Below the pieces are notes generated by a model. That model ran no database searches. It was not told the origin of the DNA and was given only the letters and a program-made list of their open reading frames with translations. A stretch of 64,000 nucleotides of DNA from assembly GCA_910576545.1 (NCBI GenBank), contig CAJTKM010000003.1, positions 124,001 to 188,000 on the forward strand. Reading direction: 5' to 3'. Origin of the DNA: Lachnospiraceae bacterium. Its GTDB lineage: Bacteria > Bacillota > Clostridia > Lachnospirales > Anaerotignaceae. The position numbers and the translations under genes were made by a program. Shown piece by piece: positions 7,801 to 15,751 of this stretch (the first letter of the stretch is position 1; each line of letters starts with the position of its first letter).

Positions 7801-7865
7801 AATTGCAAAGCGTACTTGACAATAATTGCAAAGCGTGCTATACTAAAATTACAAAGTATACTTTG
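7801..7865 (+). promoter_or_regulatory. Promoter with repeated operators for the XRE regulator
   Basis: TTGACA (7816-7821) and TATACT (7839-7844) are spaced 17 bases. AATTGCAAAGCGT occurs twice, at 7801-7813 and 7824-7836, and a related AATTACAAAGTATACTTTG follows at 7847-7865, whose CAAAGTATACTTTG core (7852-7865) is a perfect palindrome. The repeats flank and enter the promoter at about 23-base steps, about two helical turns, as expected for cooperative repression by the XRE protein encoded next. Confidence 0.8.
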
Positions 7866-7900
7866 CGTAATACTGTTGTTTCGGTACGAGGAGGTGTTTT

Positions 7901-8098
7901 ATGAAAACTAATATTGCAGAACTGCGGAAAGCAAACAAAATTTCGCAGGAAGAACTGGCACGCGCCGTTGGTGTGACAAGGCAGACGATTACATCTATAG
8001 AAGTCGGAAAATATATTGCATCGCTGCCTTTAGCGCATAAAATAGCCGTTTATTTCGGCATGGCAATCGAGGATATTTTTATTTTTGAGGAGGAATGA
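7901..8098 (+). CDS. Small XRE-family (Cro/CI) helix-turn-helix regulator
   Basis: A 65-residue single-domain DNA-binding protein: MKTNIAELRKANKISQEELA, then VGVTRQTITSIEVGKY as the recognition helix-turn-helix. This YozG-like group has no extra sensor domain. The ATG follows GAGGAGG. Three bases after its stop begins a membrane-protein gene, a pairing common in Firmicutes. It is probably autorepressed through the operators at 7801-7865. Confidence 0.9.
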   Translation: MKTNIAELRKANKISQEELARAVGVTRQTITSIEVGKYIASLPLAHKIAVYFGMAIEDIFIFEEE

Positions 8099-8101
8099 AC
8101 G

Positions 8102-8533
8102 ATGACTTTTGACAAACGCTTGAAACTGCGGCAGATTGCATCTGTAATCTGTTTTCTTGCAGGGATTGGCATGATATTCCTTTCCTTTCGGCTGGAGGAG
8201 CAGGAAGGTTTTCTCTATTTACATTCCTATTACTGCGGCGGCGGTGGCGGAATTATCGGTGCGTCAGCCGTAAATTTTTTCCGTGCCCATTCCCTGCTGC
8301 ACAATCCTGAAAAACGGCGGGAAGCGGAAATCAGAGAGCTGGATGAGAGGAATGTGTATATCCAGCGCGCTTCCTATTCGATTTTTGTGACACTTTCGCT
8401 TTTGCTGACCTGCGTTGGTTCGTTTGTTGCAGCACTGTTTAACCCGGTGGTCTGTTTTGTGCTTCTGGCTGTCATAATGTGCCAGCTGATTCTGCTTCTG
8501 CTGGTTACGCTTGTTGTCAGCAGAAAATATTGA
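8102..8533 (+). CDS. Membrane protein partner of the XRE regulator, function unknown
   Basis: A 143-residue protein with hydrophobic segments at about 12-28, 40-60, 90-112 and 115-138. A polyglycine turn (CGGGGGIIGAS) sits in the second segment and a charged cytosolic loop, KRREAEIRELDERNVYIQR, in the middle. The ELDERN motif resembles the DUF2178-like small membrane proteins found beside small XRE regulators, but I am not certain of the family. It is cotranscribed with the upstream gene (3-base gap). No enzymatic motif is visible. Confidence 0.7.
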   Translation: MTFDKRLKLRQIASVICFLAGIGMIFLSFRLEEQEGFLYLHSYYCGGGGGIIGASAVNFFRAHSLLHNPEKRREAEIRELDERNVYIQRASYSIFVTLSLLLTCVGSFVAALFNPVVCFVLLAVIMCQLILLLLVTLVVSRKY

Positions 8534-8563
8534 AGTATTGGGTGTTTCAGGTTGTTTTAAGTT

Positions 8564-8593
8564 TTGACTTTCCATGATTGGCTATGCTATAAT
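8564..8593 (+). promoter_or_regulatory. lepA promoter
   Basis: TTGACT at 8564-8569 and TATAAT at 8588-8593, spacer 18 bases, 34 bases before the lepA start codon. Confidence 0.75.
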
Positions 8594-8626
8594 ATACCAG
8601 TATGTAAAAATTTTAGGAGGGACAGT

Positions 8627-10441
8627 ATGTCTAACGGCAGACAGAAAAATATACGGAATTTTTGTATTGTAGCGCATATTGATCATGGCAAATCGACTCT
8701 GGCGGACAGGCTTATACAGAAAACGGGGCTGCTCACCGACCGCGAGATGCAGGAGCAGGTACTGGACAACATGGATTTGGAACGTGAACGCGGTATTACC
8801 ATCAAATCGCAGGCAGTGCGTTTGATTTACCATGCAGAGGACGGGCAGGAATATGAATATAACCTGATTGACACACCGGGTCATGTTGATTTTAACTATG
8901 AGGTTTCCCGCAGCCTGGCGGCATGCGAAGGTGCGATTCTGATTGTGGACGCAGCACAGGGCATTGAGGCGCAGACGCTTGCGAATGTTTACCTTGCGCT
9001 GGATAATAACCTTGAGATTCTTCCGGTAATCAACAAAATTGACCTGCCCAGTGCAAACCCTGCATGGGCAAAGCAGGAGATTGAGGATATCATTGGCATT
9101 CCTGCGGAGGATGCGCCGGAAATTTCCGCAAAAAACGGCATAAATATTGAGGATGTTCTGGAGCGCATTATTACAGATATTCCTGCGCCTTCGGGCGACC
9201 CTGACGCACCGCTGAAAGCCCTGATTTTTGATTCCGTTTATGACCAGTACCGCGGTGTTATTGTACTGATGCGTGTATTTGACGGCAGTATCCGGAAAGG
9301 CAGCAAGGTCAAAATGATGGCCACAGGCAAGGAATTTGACGTTGTGGAGGTCGGCATTTTCGGTCCCGGGCGTTTCTTGCCCGCGGAGGAACTTACCGCC
9401 GGCATGGTTGGCTATTTTACGGCAAGTATTAAAAATGTGGCAGATACCCGCGTAGGCGATACGGTGACGGAGGCGGCAAGGCCTACGGAGGAAGCCCTTC
9501 CCGGCTATAAAAAGGTTAATCCTATGGTTTACTGCGGCGTTTTCCCGGCGGATGGCGCAAAATATCCCGACCTGCGTGATGCGTTGGAAAAACTCCAGCT
9601 GAATGACGCCGCGCTGTTCTTTGAGCCGGAAACCTCTGTTGCGCTTGGCTTTGGTTTCCGCTGCGGCTTTTTGGGCTTGCTGCATCTGGAAATTGTGCAG
9701 GAACGTTTGGAACGGGAATATAATCTGGATTTGGTAACGACTGCCCCCAGCGTTATTTATAAGGTTTATTTGACGGACGGTACGGATTTTGAGCTTTCCA
9801 ACCCCAGCAATATGCCTGATCCGGCGCGTATTTTGAAGATGGAGGAGCCGATTGTAAAGGCGGAAATCATGCTGCCGAAGGATTACATCGGCCCGATTAT
9901 GGAACTCTGCCAGCAAAGGCGCGGCGATTATATCAGTATGGAATATCTGGATTCTACACGTGCGATGCTGACATATGAAATGCCGCTGAACGAAATCATA
10001 TATGATTTCTTTGACGTGCTGAAATCCCGCAGCCGCGGCTACGCATCTTTTGATTACAGCCTGATTGGGTACCGCGAAAGCGAATTGCTGAAGCTGGATA
10101 TCCTTGTTAACCGTGAGCCTGTGGACGCGCTTTCGTTTATAGTGCATAAAAGCTCTGCAATAGACCGCGGACGCAGAATGTGCGAAAAGCTGAAAAAGGA
10201 GATTCCCAGACATTTGTTTGAAATTCCCATACAGGCGGCTATCGGCAGTAAAATTATTGCACGCGAAACCATCAGCGCACTGCGTAAGGACGTTCTGGCG
10301 AAATGCTACGGCGGGGATATCAGCCGAAAGAAAAAGCTGCTGGAAAAACAGAAGGAAGGCAAAAAACGGATGCGGCAGATTGGCAGCGTAGAAGTGCCCC
10401 AGCAGGCATTTATGAGCGTATTGAAGCTGGAAGAAGAATGA
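8627..10441 (+). CDS. lepA: Translation factor LepA (elongation factor 4)
   Basis: A 604-residue ribosome-associated GTPase that back-translocates or remodels stalled elongation complexes. Seen: the Walker [14 protein letters not shown], switch [16 protein letters not shown] guanine-specificity motif, then EF-G-like domains with [21 protein letters not shown], and the LepA-specific C-terminal domain ([23 protein letters not shown]). Full family length. The ATG at 8627 follows AGGAGG; the in-frame ATG at 8564 falls in the promoter. It is transcribed alone and followed by terminators. Confidence 0.98.
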   Translation: MSNGRQKNIRNFCIVAHIDHGKSTLADRLIQKTGLLTDREMQEQVLDNMDLERERGITIKSQAVRLIYHAEDGQEYEYNLIDTPGHVDFNYEVSRSLAACEGAILIVDAAQGIEAQTLANVYLALDNNLEILPVINKIDLPSANPAWAKQEIEDIIGIPAEDAPEISAKNGINIEDVLERIITDIPAPSGDPDAPLKALIFDSVYDQYRGVIVLMRVFDGSIRKGSKVKMMATGKEFDVVEVGIFGPGRFLPAEELTAGMVGYFTASIKNVADTRVGDTVTEAARPTEEALPGYKKVNPMVYCGVFPADGAKYPDLRDALEKLQLNDAALFFEPETSVALGFGFRCGFLGLLHLEIVQERLEREYNLDLVTTAPSVIYKVYLTDGTDFELSNPSNMPDPARILKMEEPIVKAEIMLPKDYIGPIMELCQQRRGDYISMEYLDSTRAMLTYEMPLNEIIYDFFDVLKSRSRGYASFDYSLIGYRESELLKLDILVNREPVDALSFIVHKSSAIDRGRRMCEKLKKEIPRHLFEIPIQAAIGSKIIARETISALRKDVLAKCYGGDISRKKKLLEKQKEGKKRMRQIGSVEVPQQAFMSVLKLEEE

Positions 10442-10476
10442 TTGCAAACTTTTGCGAATAGATTTTGAGCAGGCAG

Positions 10477-10500
10477 AAAGGCAGGGGGAACCCTGCCTTT
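10477..10500 (+). terminator. lepA terminator
   Basis: A perfect 10-bp stem AAAGGCAGGG / CCCTGCCTTT with GGAA loop, 36 bases after the lepA stop, ending in three T bases. Confidence 0.7.
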
Positions 10501-10505
10501 TCAGC

Positions 10506-10556
10506 GTGTCAAAAAAGGCTTTGTATAGTGGGCATAGCCCGAGCCTATTTTGACAC
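10506..10556. repeat. Second hairpin after lepA, related to the element at 13013-13051
   Basis: GTGTCAAAAAAGGCT (10506-10520) pairs with AGCCTATTTTGACAC (10542-10556), one mismatch, with an internal GGGC-ATA-GCCC hairpin. The 12-mer TCAAAAAAGGCT also starts the terminator stem at 13013. It may be a dispersed terminator-like repeat. Confidence 0.5.
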
Positions 10557-10601
10557 ACTGATTAAAAAATGCTGTTCTCTGGAATTTTTCGCTGAGAGGG
10601 C

Positions 10602-10651
10602 TTGCTATTTTTCAGGAAGGATGGTAATATAAGATATGACTACGGAGTAGT
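10602..10651 (+). promoter_or_regulatory. Promoter and BlaI-type operator of the BlaI/M56 operon
   Basis: TTGCTA (10602-10607) and TAATAT (10625-10630) are spaced 17 bases. Nine bases past the -10 box, over the likely transcription start, lies ACTAC-GGA-GTAGT (10639-10651), a perfect inverted repeat resembling the TACnACA/TGTAGTA dyads bound by BlaI/MecI repressors. This placement fits autorepression of the operon. Confidence 0.7.
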
Positions 10652-10675
10652 TTTGCTTGCGGAAGGAGAGGTTTT

Positions 10676-11059
10676 ATGGAAAAAAAGAGGGTATCCAGTA
10701 CAGAATCGGCAATCCTGAAATTATTATGGAAGGCAGACGATGCATTGTCTGTTGCACAGGTTACACAGCTGATGGAAACGGAAAACAATATCAAATGGTC
10801 TTACAATACAACAGGGACGATATTGAGGCGTATGGATAAAAAGGGCTTTGTTACCGCCACGAAAAGAGGTCCGGCGTTTTTCTATACGGCTGTGCTGAAA
10901 GAAGGCGAAACGCTGAATGGTGCGGCGGCGTTTGTGGAACGCTATTTCCAGGGTTCCCTGCATAATTTCCTTGCCGCTTTTTCGGAGGAACGGGATTTTA
11001 CAGACGAAGAATTTGAGGATATAAAGGATTGGGTGAAGCGGCTGGATGGAAACCGTTAA
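10676..11059 (+). CDS. BlaI/MecI/CopY-family repressor
   Basis: A 127-residue winged-helix repressor: ISxxE-like opening SSTESAILKLLWKADDALSV, helix-turn-helix around WSYNTTGTILRRMDKKGFV (the family's S-x-x-T-V-x-T-L-L-x-R-L pattern) and a C-terminal dimerisation region with RYFQGSLHNFLAAFSEERDF. BlaI-type repressors are cleaved or released after signalling by a membrane M56 peptidase, which here overlaps its 3' end by 14 bases. No beta-lactamase gene is in the operon, so the controlled function is different or the pair regulates only itself. Confidence 0.92.
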   Translation: MEKKRVSSTESAILKLLWKADDALSVAQVTQLMETENNIKWSYNTTGTILRRMDKKGFVTATKRGPAFFYTAVLKEGETLNGAAAFVERYFQGSLHNFLAAFSEERDFTDEEFEDIKDWVKRLDGNR

Positions 11060-12446
11060 CGGAATATTCATGCTGGTATGCATGCTTACCCTTTCCGGCA
11101 GCATGATTAGCAGTTTTTTCCTTGTGTCACAGACGCTGATATACGATTTTACATCTGCCAATTTTACGGCAAAGCTGAATAAATTTGTCATGTTTTCATT
11201 GATTATCCCATATTTTTTGCCGTGGTCAATATGGGACCAGTCTGCGAAAATTCTGCTTGAGTACGACTTGATAGTTACTTTAGAGGAAGGGACGCTGAAA
11301 GATGCAGTGTATACGCTGCGGGAAGCGGTTCATTTTGCGGACGTCATTCAAATTCTGTGGCTTTGCGGCATGGTGGTATACCTGATTTTCCATGTGGCTG
11401 TTTTTGCTGCATTTCTCCGCAGGGTCAGGGAAAATTCACGTGAAATTGAAAAAGGGGCATGGCGGGCAGAATTTGATGCACTCTGTGGGGAAAAGAAGAT
11501 GAAGACAGGAAAAATAAGGCTGCTTTCAACCACGGCGGCAACGAAAATCTGTACGGTCGGCGTGGCGCGGCATATCGTATTGGTGCCGGAATATCTGCTG
11601 GAGCGGCTGGATGCGCACGAAATCAATATTGTTTTGCGGCACGAGCTGACACATATCGAAAAGCATGATGTTGCCGCAAAAGTTGCAGCCCTTGTGCTGT
11701 GCTGCATTTTCTGGTTCAACCCGCTGGCGCACATGACGAAAAAGACGCTTTTCGGGTGGCTGGAATTGAGGTGCGATGAAACGGTGCTGAAAGCTGCGGA
11801 CGCATCTTCCCGCCGCGCTTACAGCGATACACTGCTGAAAATGATGAAGGAACAGCAGGGGCAGAAAAAACGGAAGGGACAGGTCGCGGCGGCATGCTTC
11901 AGCAGGGAACAGAGCGCTGATTTTGTCAAAAAGAGATTTGAAGGGGTTTTCCAAAATAAGTGCGGAACGGCAAAATTGGCAAAGACAATCATACTGACAG
12001 GGGCAGTCTGTATGATTGCATACGCAAATTCCTTTGCGAAGGAGCTGGACCATGCGACATTTTATGTGTTTTCCAACCATCTGTGCCTTTCCCAGAAAGG
12101 TGAATCTTATATAGAGAAATGTTCTGAAAACGATAACGGGTTTGAGTATGTGCCTGTTAACAGAGTGACACTGTTGGAGGGGATACTGCCGGGAATGAGC
12201 GGCACAGCGGAATACAGTATTGTTTATCCGGATGGGACGAGGGAAATTTTTTCCGGACAGGCTGCGGATGGGCCGCCGCATGAGCATATTTTTCAGAATG
12301 CAAACTTGAAATGCCACCTGAAAAGCGATGACGGTTCCTGCAAACTTTCGACCTATGCGGCAAGGGTATGTGAAACCTGCGGCAAAATGCTCACGAGCAG
12401 TAAATGGATGCAGCGAAACACTGCATATGAATGTAATCATGTGTGA
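11046..12446 (+). CDS. M56-family (BlaR1-like) membrane metallopeptidase sensor
   Basis: A 466-residue membrane protease. Transmembrane segments at about 5-28, 38-58 and 98-122; then the cytosolic zinc protease domain with HELTHIEKHD (HExxH) and a following ELRCDETVLK (downstream E ligand); a further membrane helix at about 315-335 (IILTGAVCMIAYANSFA); then an extracellular C-terminal domain of about 130 residues. Unlike BlaR1 that last domain is not a penicillin-binding domain. It holds seven cysteines, including VCETCGKML, and a HEH. It should transmit an unknown outside signal to the BlaI-like repressor encoded upstream. Confidence 0.85.
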   Translation: METVNGIFMLVCMLTLSGSMISSFFLVSQTLIYDFTSANFTAKLNKFVMFSLIIPYFLPWSIWDQSAKILLEYDLIVTLEEGTLKDAVYTLREAVHFADVIQILWLCGMVVYLIFHVAVFAAFLRRVRENSREIEKGAWRAEFDALCGEKKMKTGKIRLLSTTAATKICTVGVARHIVLVPEYLLERLDAHEINIVLRHELTHIEKHDVAAKVAALVLCCIFWFNPLAHMTKKTLFGWLELRCDETVLKAADASSRRAYSDTLLKMMKEQQGQKKRKGQVAAACFSREQSADFVKKRFEGVFQNKCGTAKLAKTIILTGAVCMIAYANSFAKELDHATFYVFSNHLCLSQKGESYIEKCSENDNGFEYVPVNRVTLLEGILPGMSGTAEYSIVYPDGTREIFSGQAADGPPHEHIFQNANLKCHLKSDDGSCKLSTYAARVCETCGKMLTSSKWMQRNTAYECNHV

Positions 12447-12483
12447 GATCTTTTGAAAAGGGAGATTGGGGGAGGCGGTTGGA

Positions 12484-12855
12484 TTGGGACGAGGATTCAA
12501 AGGTAAGATATTCCGCTTTACCGGCATCGGGGTATTGCTGGTACTGTTCGTTTTTGCGCAGGTACGGGGCAGGGAAACAGTTGGGAACAGCGGGAATGAC
12601 ATTGAGGTGCAGGAAAATACTGCGGAAAACGAGAATATGCATGAATATTTTCTGCCGGAAGGTTATACGGAAATACCGCAGATGGATGTGGAAGAAAACG
12701 GCGTACATATAACGGGTGCGGTGCTTGTGCATGATGGGATGCCATATGCACTGACGAAAGAAGAATACCTGTTCCTGCATAGCGGTATGGAGGATTTACA
12801 AGATGCATTGATTGAAGAACTGCTTGCCAAAAGAAAGGGGAACGGCGGCAAATAG
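12484..12855 (+). CDS. Small membrane-anchored or secreted protein of the BlaI/M56 operon
   Basis: A 123-residue protein with one N-terminal hydrophobic helix (IFRFTGIGVLLVLFVFAQV) and an acidic extracellular part (NDIEVQENTAENENMHEYF, then a compact tail ending in a Lys-rich helix). The start is set at the TTG at 12484, six bases after GGGGGAGGCGG; a TTG at 12466 in frame lacks a site. It follows the M56 gene by 38 bases and is probably cotranscribed. It may be the ligand, partner or target of the M56 sensor; that is inference from position. No family recognised. Confidence 0.6.
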   Translation: MGRGFKGKIFRFTGIGVLLVLFVFAQVRGRETVGNSGNDIEVQENTAENENMHEYFLPEGYTEIPQMDVEENGVHITGAVLVHDGMPYALTKEEYLFLHSGMEDLQDALIEELLAKRKGNGGK

Positions 12856-13051
12856 ACTGTCAAAAAAACTTGAATTATCGCGGAAGGGTTCGGGAAACGA
12901 AGCGTTTCACGAATGGAACCCGCAGGACGGGCTTTGCCCGTTCGAGGAAAAGGGCGAGTTTCAAGGCTTTTTCAAAAGCCGATGGAACGAGTCCCTTTAT
13001 TCCGACAGACCTTCAAAAAAGGCTTGAAGGCGTAGCCTGAGCCTTTTTTGA
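12856..13051. repeat. Highly structured intergenic sequence ending in a terminator
   Basis: About 195 bases contain consecutive small inverted repeats: ACGGGC-TTT-GCCCGT near 12927, GGCTTTTTCAAAAGCC near 12965, and finally TCAAAAAAGGCT (13013-13024) with AGCCTTTTTTGA (13040-13051). The last is a strong intrinsic terminator for the M56 operon, and its arm is shared with the hairpin at 10506. There is no credible gene. The dense hairpins suggest a mobile intergenic repeat. Confidence 0.5.
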
Positions 13052-13057
13052 TACACA

Positions 13058-13093
13058 GGAAACGCCCATGAATGGTTATTCATGGGCGTTTCC
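13058..13093. terminator. Perfect 16-bp bidirectional terminator hairpin
   Basis: GGAAACGCCCATGAAT pairs perfectly with ATTCATGGGCGTTTCC around a GGTT loop. It lies between the convergent M56 operon and the minus-strand gene at 13110. Confidence 0.7.
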
Positions 13094-13109
13094 ATGCCTG
13101 TATGACGCG

Positions 13110-13469
13110 TCAATCCCATTCGATTTCATCGCCTTCCTCGCGCACAAGGCGGCAGAGTTCCTCCTCATTTTCAATCAGGGAAACAATGGTTTCAGCAAAC
13201 CGTTCTGCTTTTTCTTCATTTTCGTCTGTCATATCATAATAAGCGACATAGGAGCCGGCTTCGGGGTCGCTTTCCAGCCCGTCCAAAAGCTCAGGGTCGT
13301 TTTTCGCAAGGTAATACTGAAACAGTGCGTCCCAGTTGTAGCCGTTCATATACGCGTTTTCGTTGATGGCATAGAGCTTTTCGCCGACCGCAAAGGGTTC
13401 GTCATTTTCATTCAGGAACCACAAATCAATCCTGTCGTCTGTTTTATTGATTTTTACATAATCAGCCAT
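13110..13469 (-). CDS. Probable Imm51-like immunity protein, orphan
   Basis: A 119-residue acidic, cytosolic protein. The central stretch NGYNWDALFQYYLAKNDPEL followed by LLDGLESDPEAGSYVAYY resembles the Imm51 family of polymorphic-toxin immunity proteins (N-x-W-x-x-L-x-x-Y-L ... L-x-x-D-P-E-A-G-x-Y motif), which I recall rather than computed. No toxin gene is next to it. It is a single-gene transcript on the minus strand with GGAGGG before the ATG. Such orphan immunity genes can protect against toxins from neighbours. Confidence 0.5.
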   Translation of the reverse strand: MADYVKINKTDDRIDLWFLNENDEPFAVGEKLYAINENAYMNGYNWDALFQYYLAKNDPELLDGLESDPEAGSYVAYYDMTDENEEKAERFAETIVSLIENEEELCRLVREEGDEIEWD

Positions 13470-13717
13470 ATTGGTATCCCTCCGTTTATTTGCTTTGTCT
13501 GCCTGATTATTTTTATCCTATCACAACATGCGGCTATCTGCAACAGGAAAGCTGGCAGAGTTTGGCGGGACACGCGCAGGATCGAAATGGCATATTGCAG
13601 GAAGAATTTGACGGGAAAAAGAAAGTCTGCTATGATGAAAGAAGATGATTATTTTTTATGGAAGGGTCTTCCGGCTTATGCCGGAGGGCGTTCCAGATGG
13701 GAAAGGATTTGTGTATA

Positions 13718-14350
13718 ATGGGATCTGCGAATTATTTTATGATGCTTCTGGTAAGTATTCCGGCAATTTTCATCGCAACGACTGCCCACGAGTTTACCCG
13801 TGCGGCGGTATCCTCCGCTTTGGGGGATAATTACCCCAAAAGCCAGGGTCGGCTGACGCTGAACCCCTTCAAACATTTCGAGCCGATTGGTTTCCTCCTC
13901 CTGCTTTACAGCGGCGGCTTTGGCTGGGGCAGGCCCGTGGACACAAGCGCGCTTTACTACAAAAACAGAAAACGCGATACGCTGCTGACGGCAATACTGC
14001 CCTCGGTGGTGAATCTGGCGCTTGGGGTGATATTCCTATGGCTGTATCTTTGGGTATATGCAGAAATGGGGCTTGGCGCATATTCTTTTGCCGCAATATT
14101 TCTGAACACTCTTTACCGGTATAATTTCGGGCTGGCAGTGTATAACCTCTTGCCCGTAGCCCCGATGGACTGTGTGAAGGTGCTTTCTGTTCTGATGCCC
14201 GCGAATACGTATTTCCGCTATATGCAGAATGAAAAGCTGATACAGGTTGCTTTTTTGATGCTGATGTTCTTTGGATTGATTACAGGCATCATGAACACGA
14301 TTATTCACAGTGTAATCGGGCTTTTCAGCGGTCTGTTTTTTATTTTTTAA
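13718..14350 (+). CDS. Site-2-protease-like (M50) membrane protein with degenerate zinc motif
   Basis: A 210-residue membrane protein clearly of the short M50/site-2-protease group: SIPAIFIATTAHEFTRAAVS, then GRLTLNPFKHFEPIGFL (family GRLTLNPxxHxDPxG), YYKNRKRDTLLTAILPSVVNL and NLLPVAPMDCVKVL (family LPxxPLDGxKVL). The active-site HExxH reads HEFTR, so the second histidine ligand is replaced by arginine; the usual DG is DC. It is therefore probably inactive as a protease. The start at 13718 follows GAAAGGA; an ATG at 13697 after GGAGGG would add seven residues. scpA starts 18 bases after it, as S2P genes often precede scpAB. Confidence 0.85.
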   Translation: MGSANYFMMLLVSIPAIFIATTAHEFTRAAVSSALGDNYPKSQGRLTLNPFKHFEPIGFLLLLYSGGFGWGRPVDTSALYYKNRKRDTLLTAILPSVVNLALGVIFLWLYLWVYAEMGLGAYSFAAIFLNTLYRYNFGLAVYNLLPVAPMDCVKVLSVLMPANTYFRYMQNEKLIQVAFLMLMFFGLITGIMNTIIHSVIGLFSGLFFIF

Positions 14351-14368
14351 GAAAGGGCTGGGCGCAGG

Positions 14369-15151
14369 ATGGCGGAAACGATGCAGGTCAGGCTGGATGC
14401 ATTTGAGGGACCGATGGACCTTCTGTACCACCTGATTGAAAAAAACGAGATTGACATTTATGATATTCCCATTGCGTCACTGACGGAACAGTATCTGGAA
14501 TTTCTGGAAACTGTGGAGGACAGGGACATGGACGGCATGAGCGAATTTCTCGTTATGGCGGCAACACTTCTGGAAATCAAAAGCAAGCTGCTTCTGCCAC
14601 GCCCCCGGAATGGGAATGATGAGGCGGAGGCTGACCCGAGGGAGGTTTTGGTGCAGCGTCTGCTGGAATATAAAAAAATAAAGGACGCGGCAGATACGCT
14701 CAAGGAAAAAGAGGAGGAAGCGGCGCAGATTTATTATAAGGAAGCGGACGCTACTGTTGCGAAGCTGAAGGAGCAGGAGCCTCAGGAATTGGAGGATATT
14801 CTGCTTGGGATTTCCCTGGACGATTTATACCAGGCATTCCGGCAGGTGATGGCGCGGAAAGACGCAAAGGCAGACCGGACGAGGGCTGGTTTCCGTGCCG
14901 TGCAGAAGGATTTATTTACGGTTGGTGAAAAAATGGAATATATCCGCGACCTGCTTCTGCTCCGTCCAAGGGCCCGGACGCCGTTTCATACGATTTTCCG
15001 CCAGACGGCGGGAAAAATGGAGAAAGTGGTGACCTTCCTCGCTTTGCTGGAGCTGATTAAGCGTAAGGAGGTGCGGATTTCTCAGGAAACGAATTTTGCG
15101 GAAATCTTTATCTCAAAATATGAGGAAGGGACAGGGAATGAGATTATCTGA
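14369..15151 (+). CDS. scpA: Segregation and condensation protein A
   Basis: A 260-residue kleisin that bridges Smc heads in the chromosome-condensing complex. Seen: the ScpA opening VRLDAFEGPMDLLYHLIEKNEIDIYDIPI, AATLLEIKSKLLLPR, a charged middle helix and the C-terminal winged helix (VVTFLALLELIKRKEVRISQ). Its end overlaps scpB by 14 bases, indicating coupled translation, as in most Firmicutes. Confidence 0.97.
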   Translation: MAETMQVRLDAFEGPMDLLYHLIEKNEIDIYDIPIASLTEQYLEFLETVEDRDMDGMSEFLVMAATLLEIKSKLLLPRPRNGNDEAEADPREVLVQRLLEYKKIKDAADTLKEKEEEAAQIYYKEADATVAKLKEQEPQELEDILLGISLDDLYQAFRQVMARKDAKADRTRAGFRAVQKDLFTVGEKMEYIRDLLLLRPRARTPFHTIFRQTAGKMEKVVTFLALLELIKRKEVRISQETNFAEIFISKYEEGTGNEII

Positions 15152-15677
15152 ATTGGAATCTGTGGTAGAGGCACTGCTGTTTATTGCGGGGGACGCCGTC
15201 CCGCTTGCGTCCATCGCGCAGACAATAGAACTGGATAAGGCGACGGCGAAAGCGGTGGTACAGTCTGTGGCGGATAAATATGAACGGGAAAAACGCGGCC
15301 TTCGTATTGTGGAGATAGACGGGGCGTTCCAGATGTGTACGGCGGCGGAATGCTTTGAATATATCCGTAATATGTATAAAAGCCCGCAAAGGCAGGGGCT
15401 GACACAGGCCTTGCTGGAAACATTGGCAATCGTGGCATATAAACAGCCGATTACAAAGACGCAGATTGAGGAAATCCGCGGTGTAGGGGCGGAACATGCC
15501 ATCAGCAGGCTTCTGGAAAAACGGCTGATTTGCGAGGTGGGGCGGATGGACACGCCGGGCAGGCCTCTCCTGTTTGGAACGAGCAGCGAATTTCTGCGGT
15601 ATTTTGGATTCAAGAGTATCGGTGAACTGCCGCCGCTGGAGGAGGAACCAGAGAAAGGCGGGCCGTTTCCGACATAA
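15138..15677 (+). CDS. scpB: Segregation and condensation protein B
   Basis: A 179-residue partner of ScpA and Smc with two winged-helix domains: LESVVEALLFIAGDAVPL at the N terminus, and the conserved LTQALLETLAIVAYKQPITK followed by IEEIRGVGAEHAISRLLEK. The start at 15138 follows GGAAGGG and overlaps the scpA end. Confidence 0.97.
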   Translation: MRLSELESVVEALLFIAGDAVPLASIAQTIELDKATAKAVVQSVADKYEREKRGLRIVEIDGAFQMCTAAECFEYIRNMYKSPQRQGLTQALLETLAIVAYKQPITKTQIEEIRGVGAEHAISRLLEKRLICEVGRMDTPGRPLLFGTSSEFLRYFGFKSIGELPPLEEEPEKGGPFPT

Positions 15678-15681
15678 ATGA

Positions 15682-15726
15682 TACCTTCGCTTGACAAAGC
15701 GTGTATCCCCTTGTCAAGCAAAGGTA
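15682..15726. repeat. Inverted repeat after scpB
   Basis: TACCTTCGCTTGACAA and TTGTCAAGCAAAGGTA form a 16-bp stem with one mismatch around a 13-base loop, five bases after the scpB stop. There is no T-run, so it may be an RNA processing or partial termination signal. Confidence 0.5.
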
Positions 15727-15751
15727 GGATTTCGGAAGGGATGGTGACGGT

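Noticed and set aside
8582-10558. 658-codon open frame on the minus strand
   Set aside because: Antisense to lepA; no ribosome site, no recognisable domain, and composition typical of a shadow frame.
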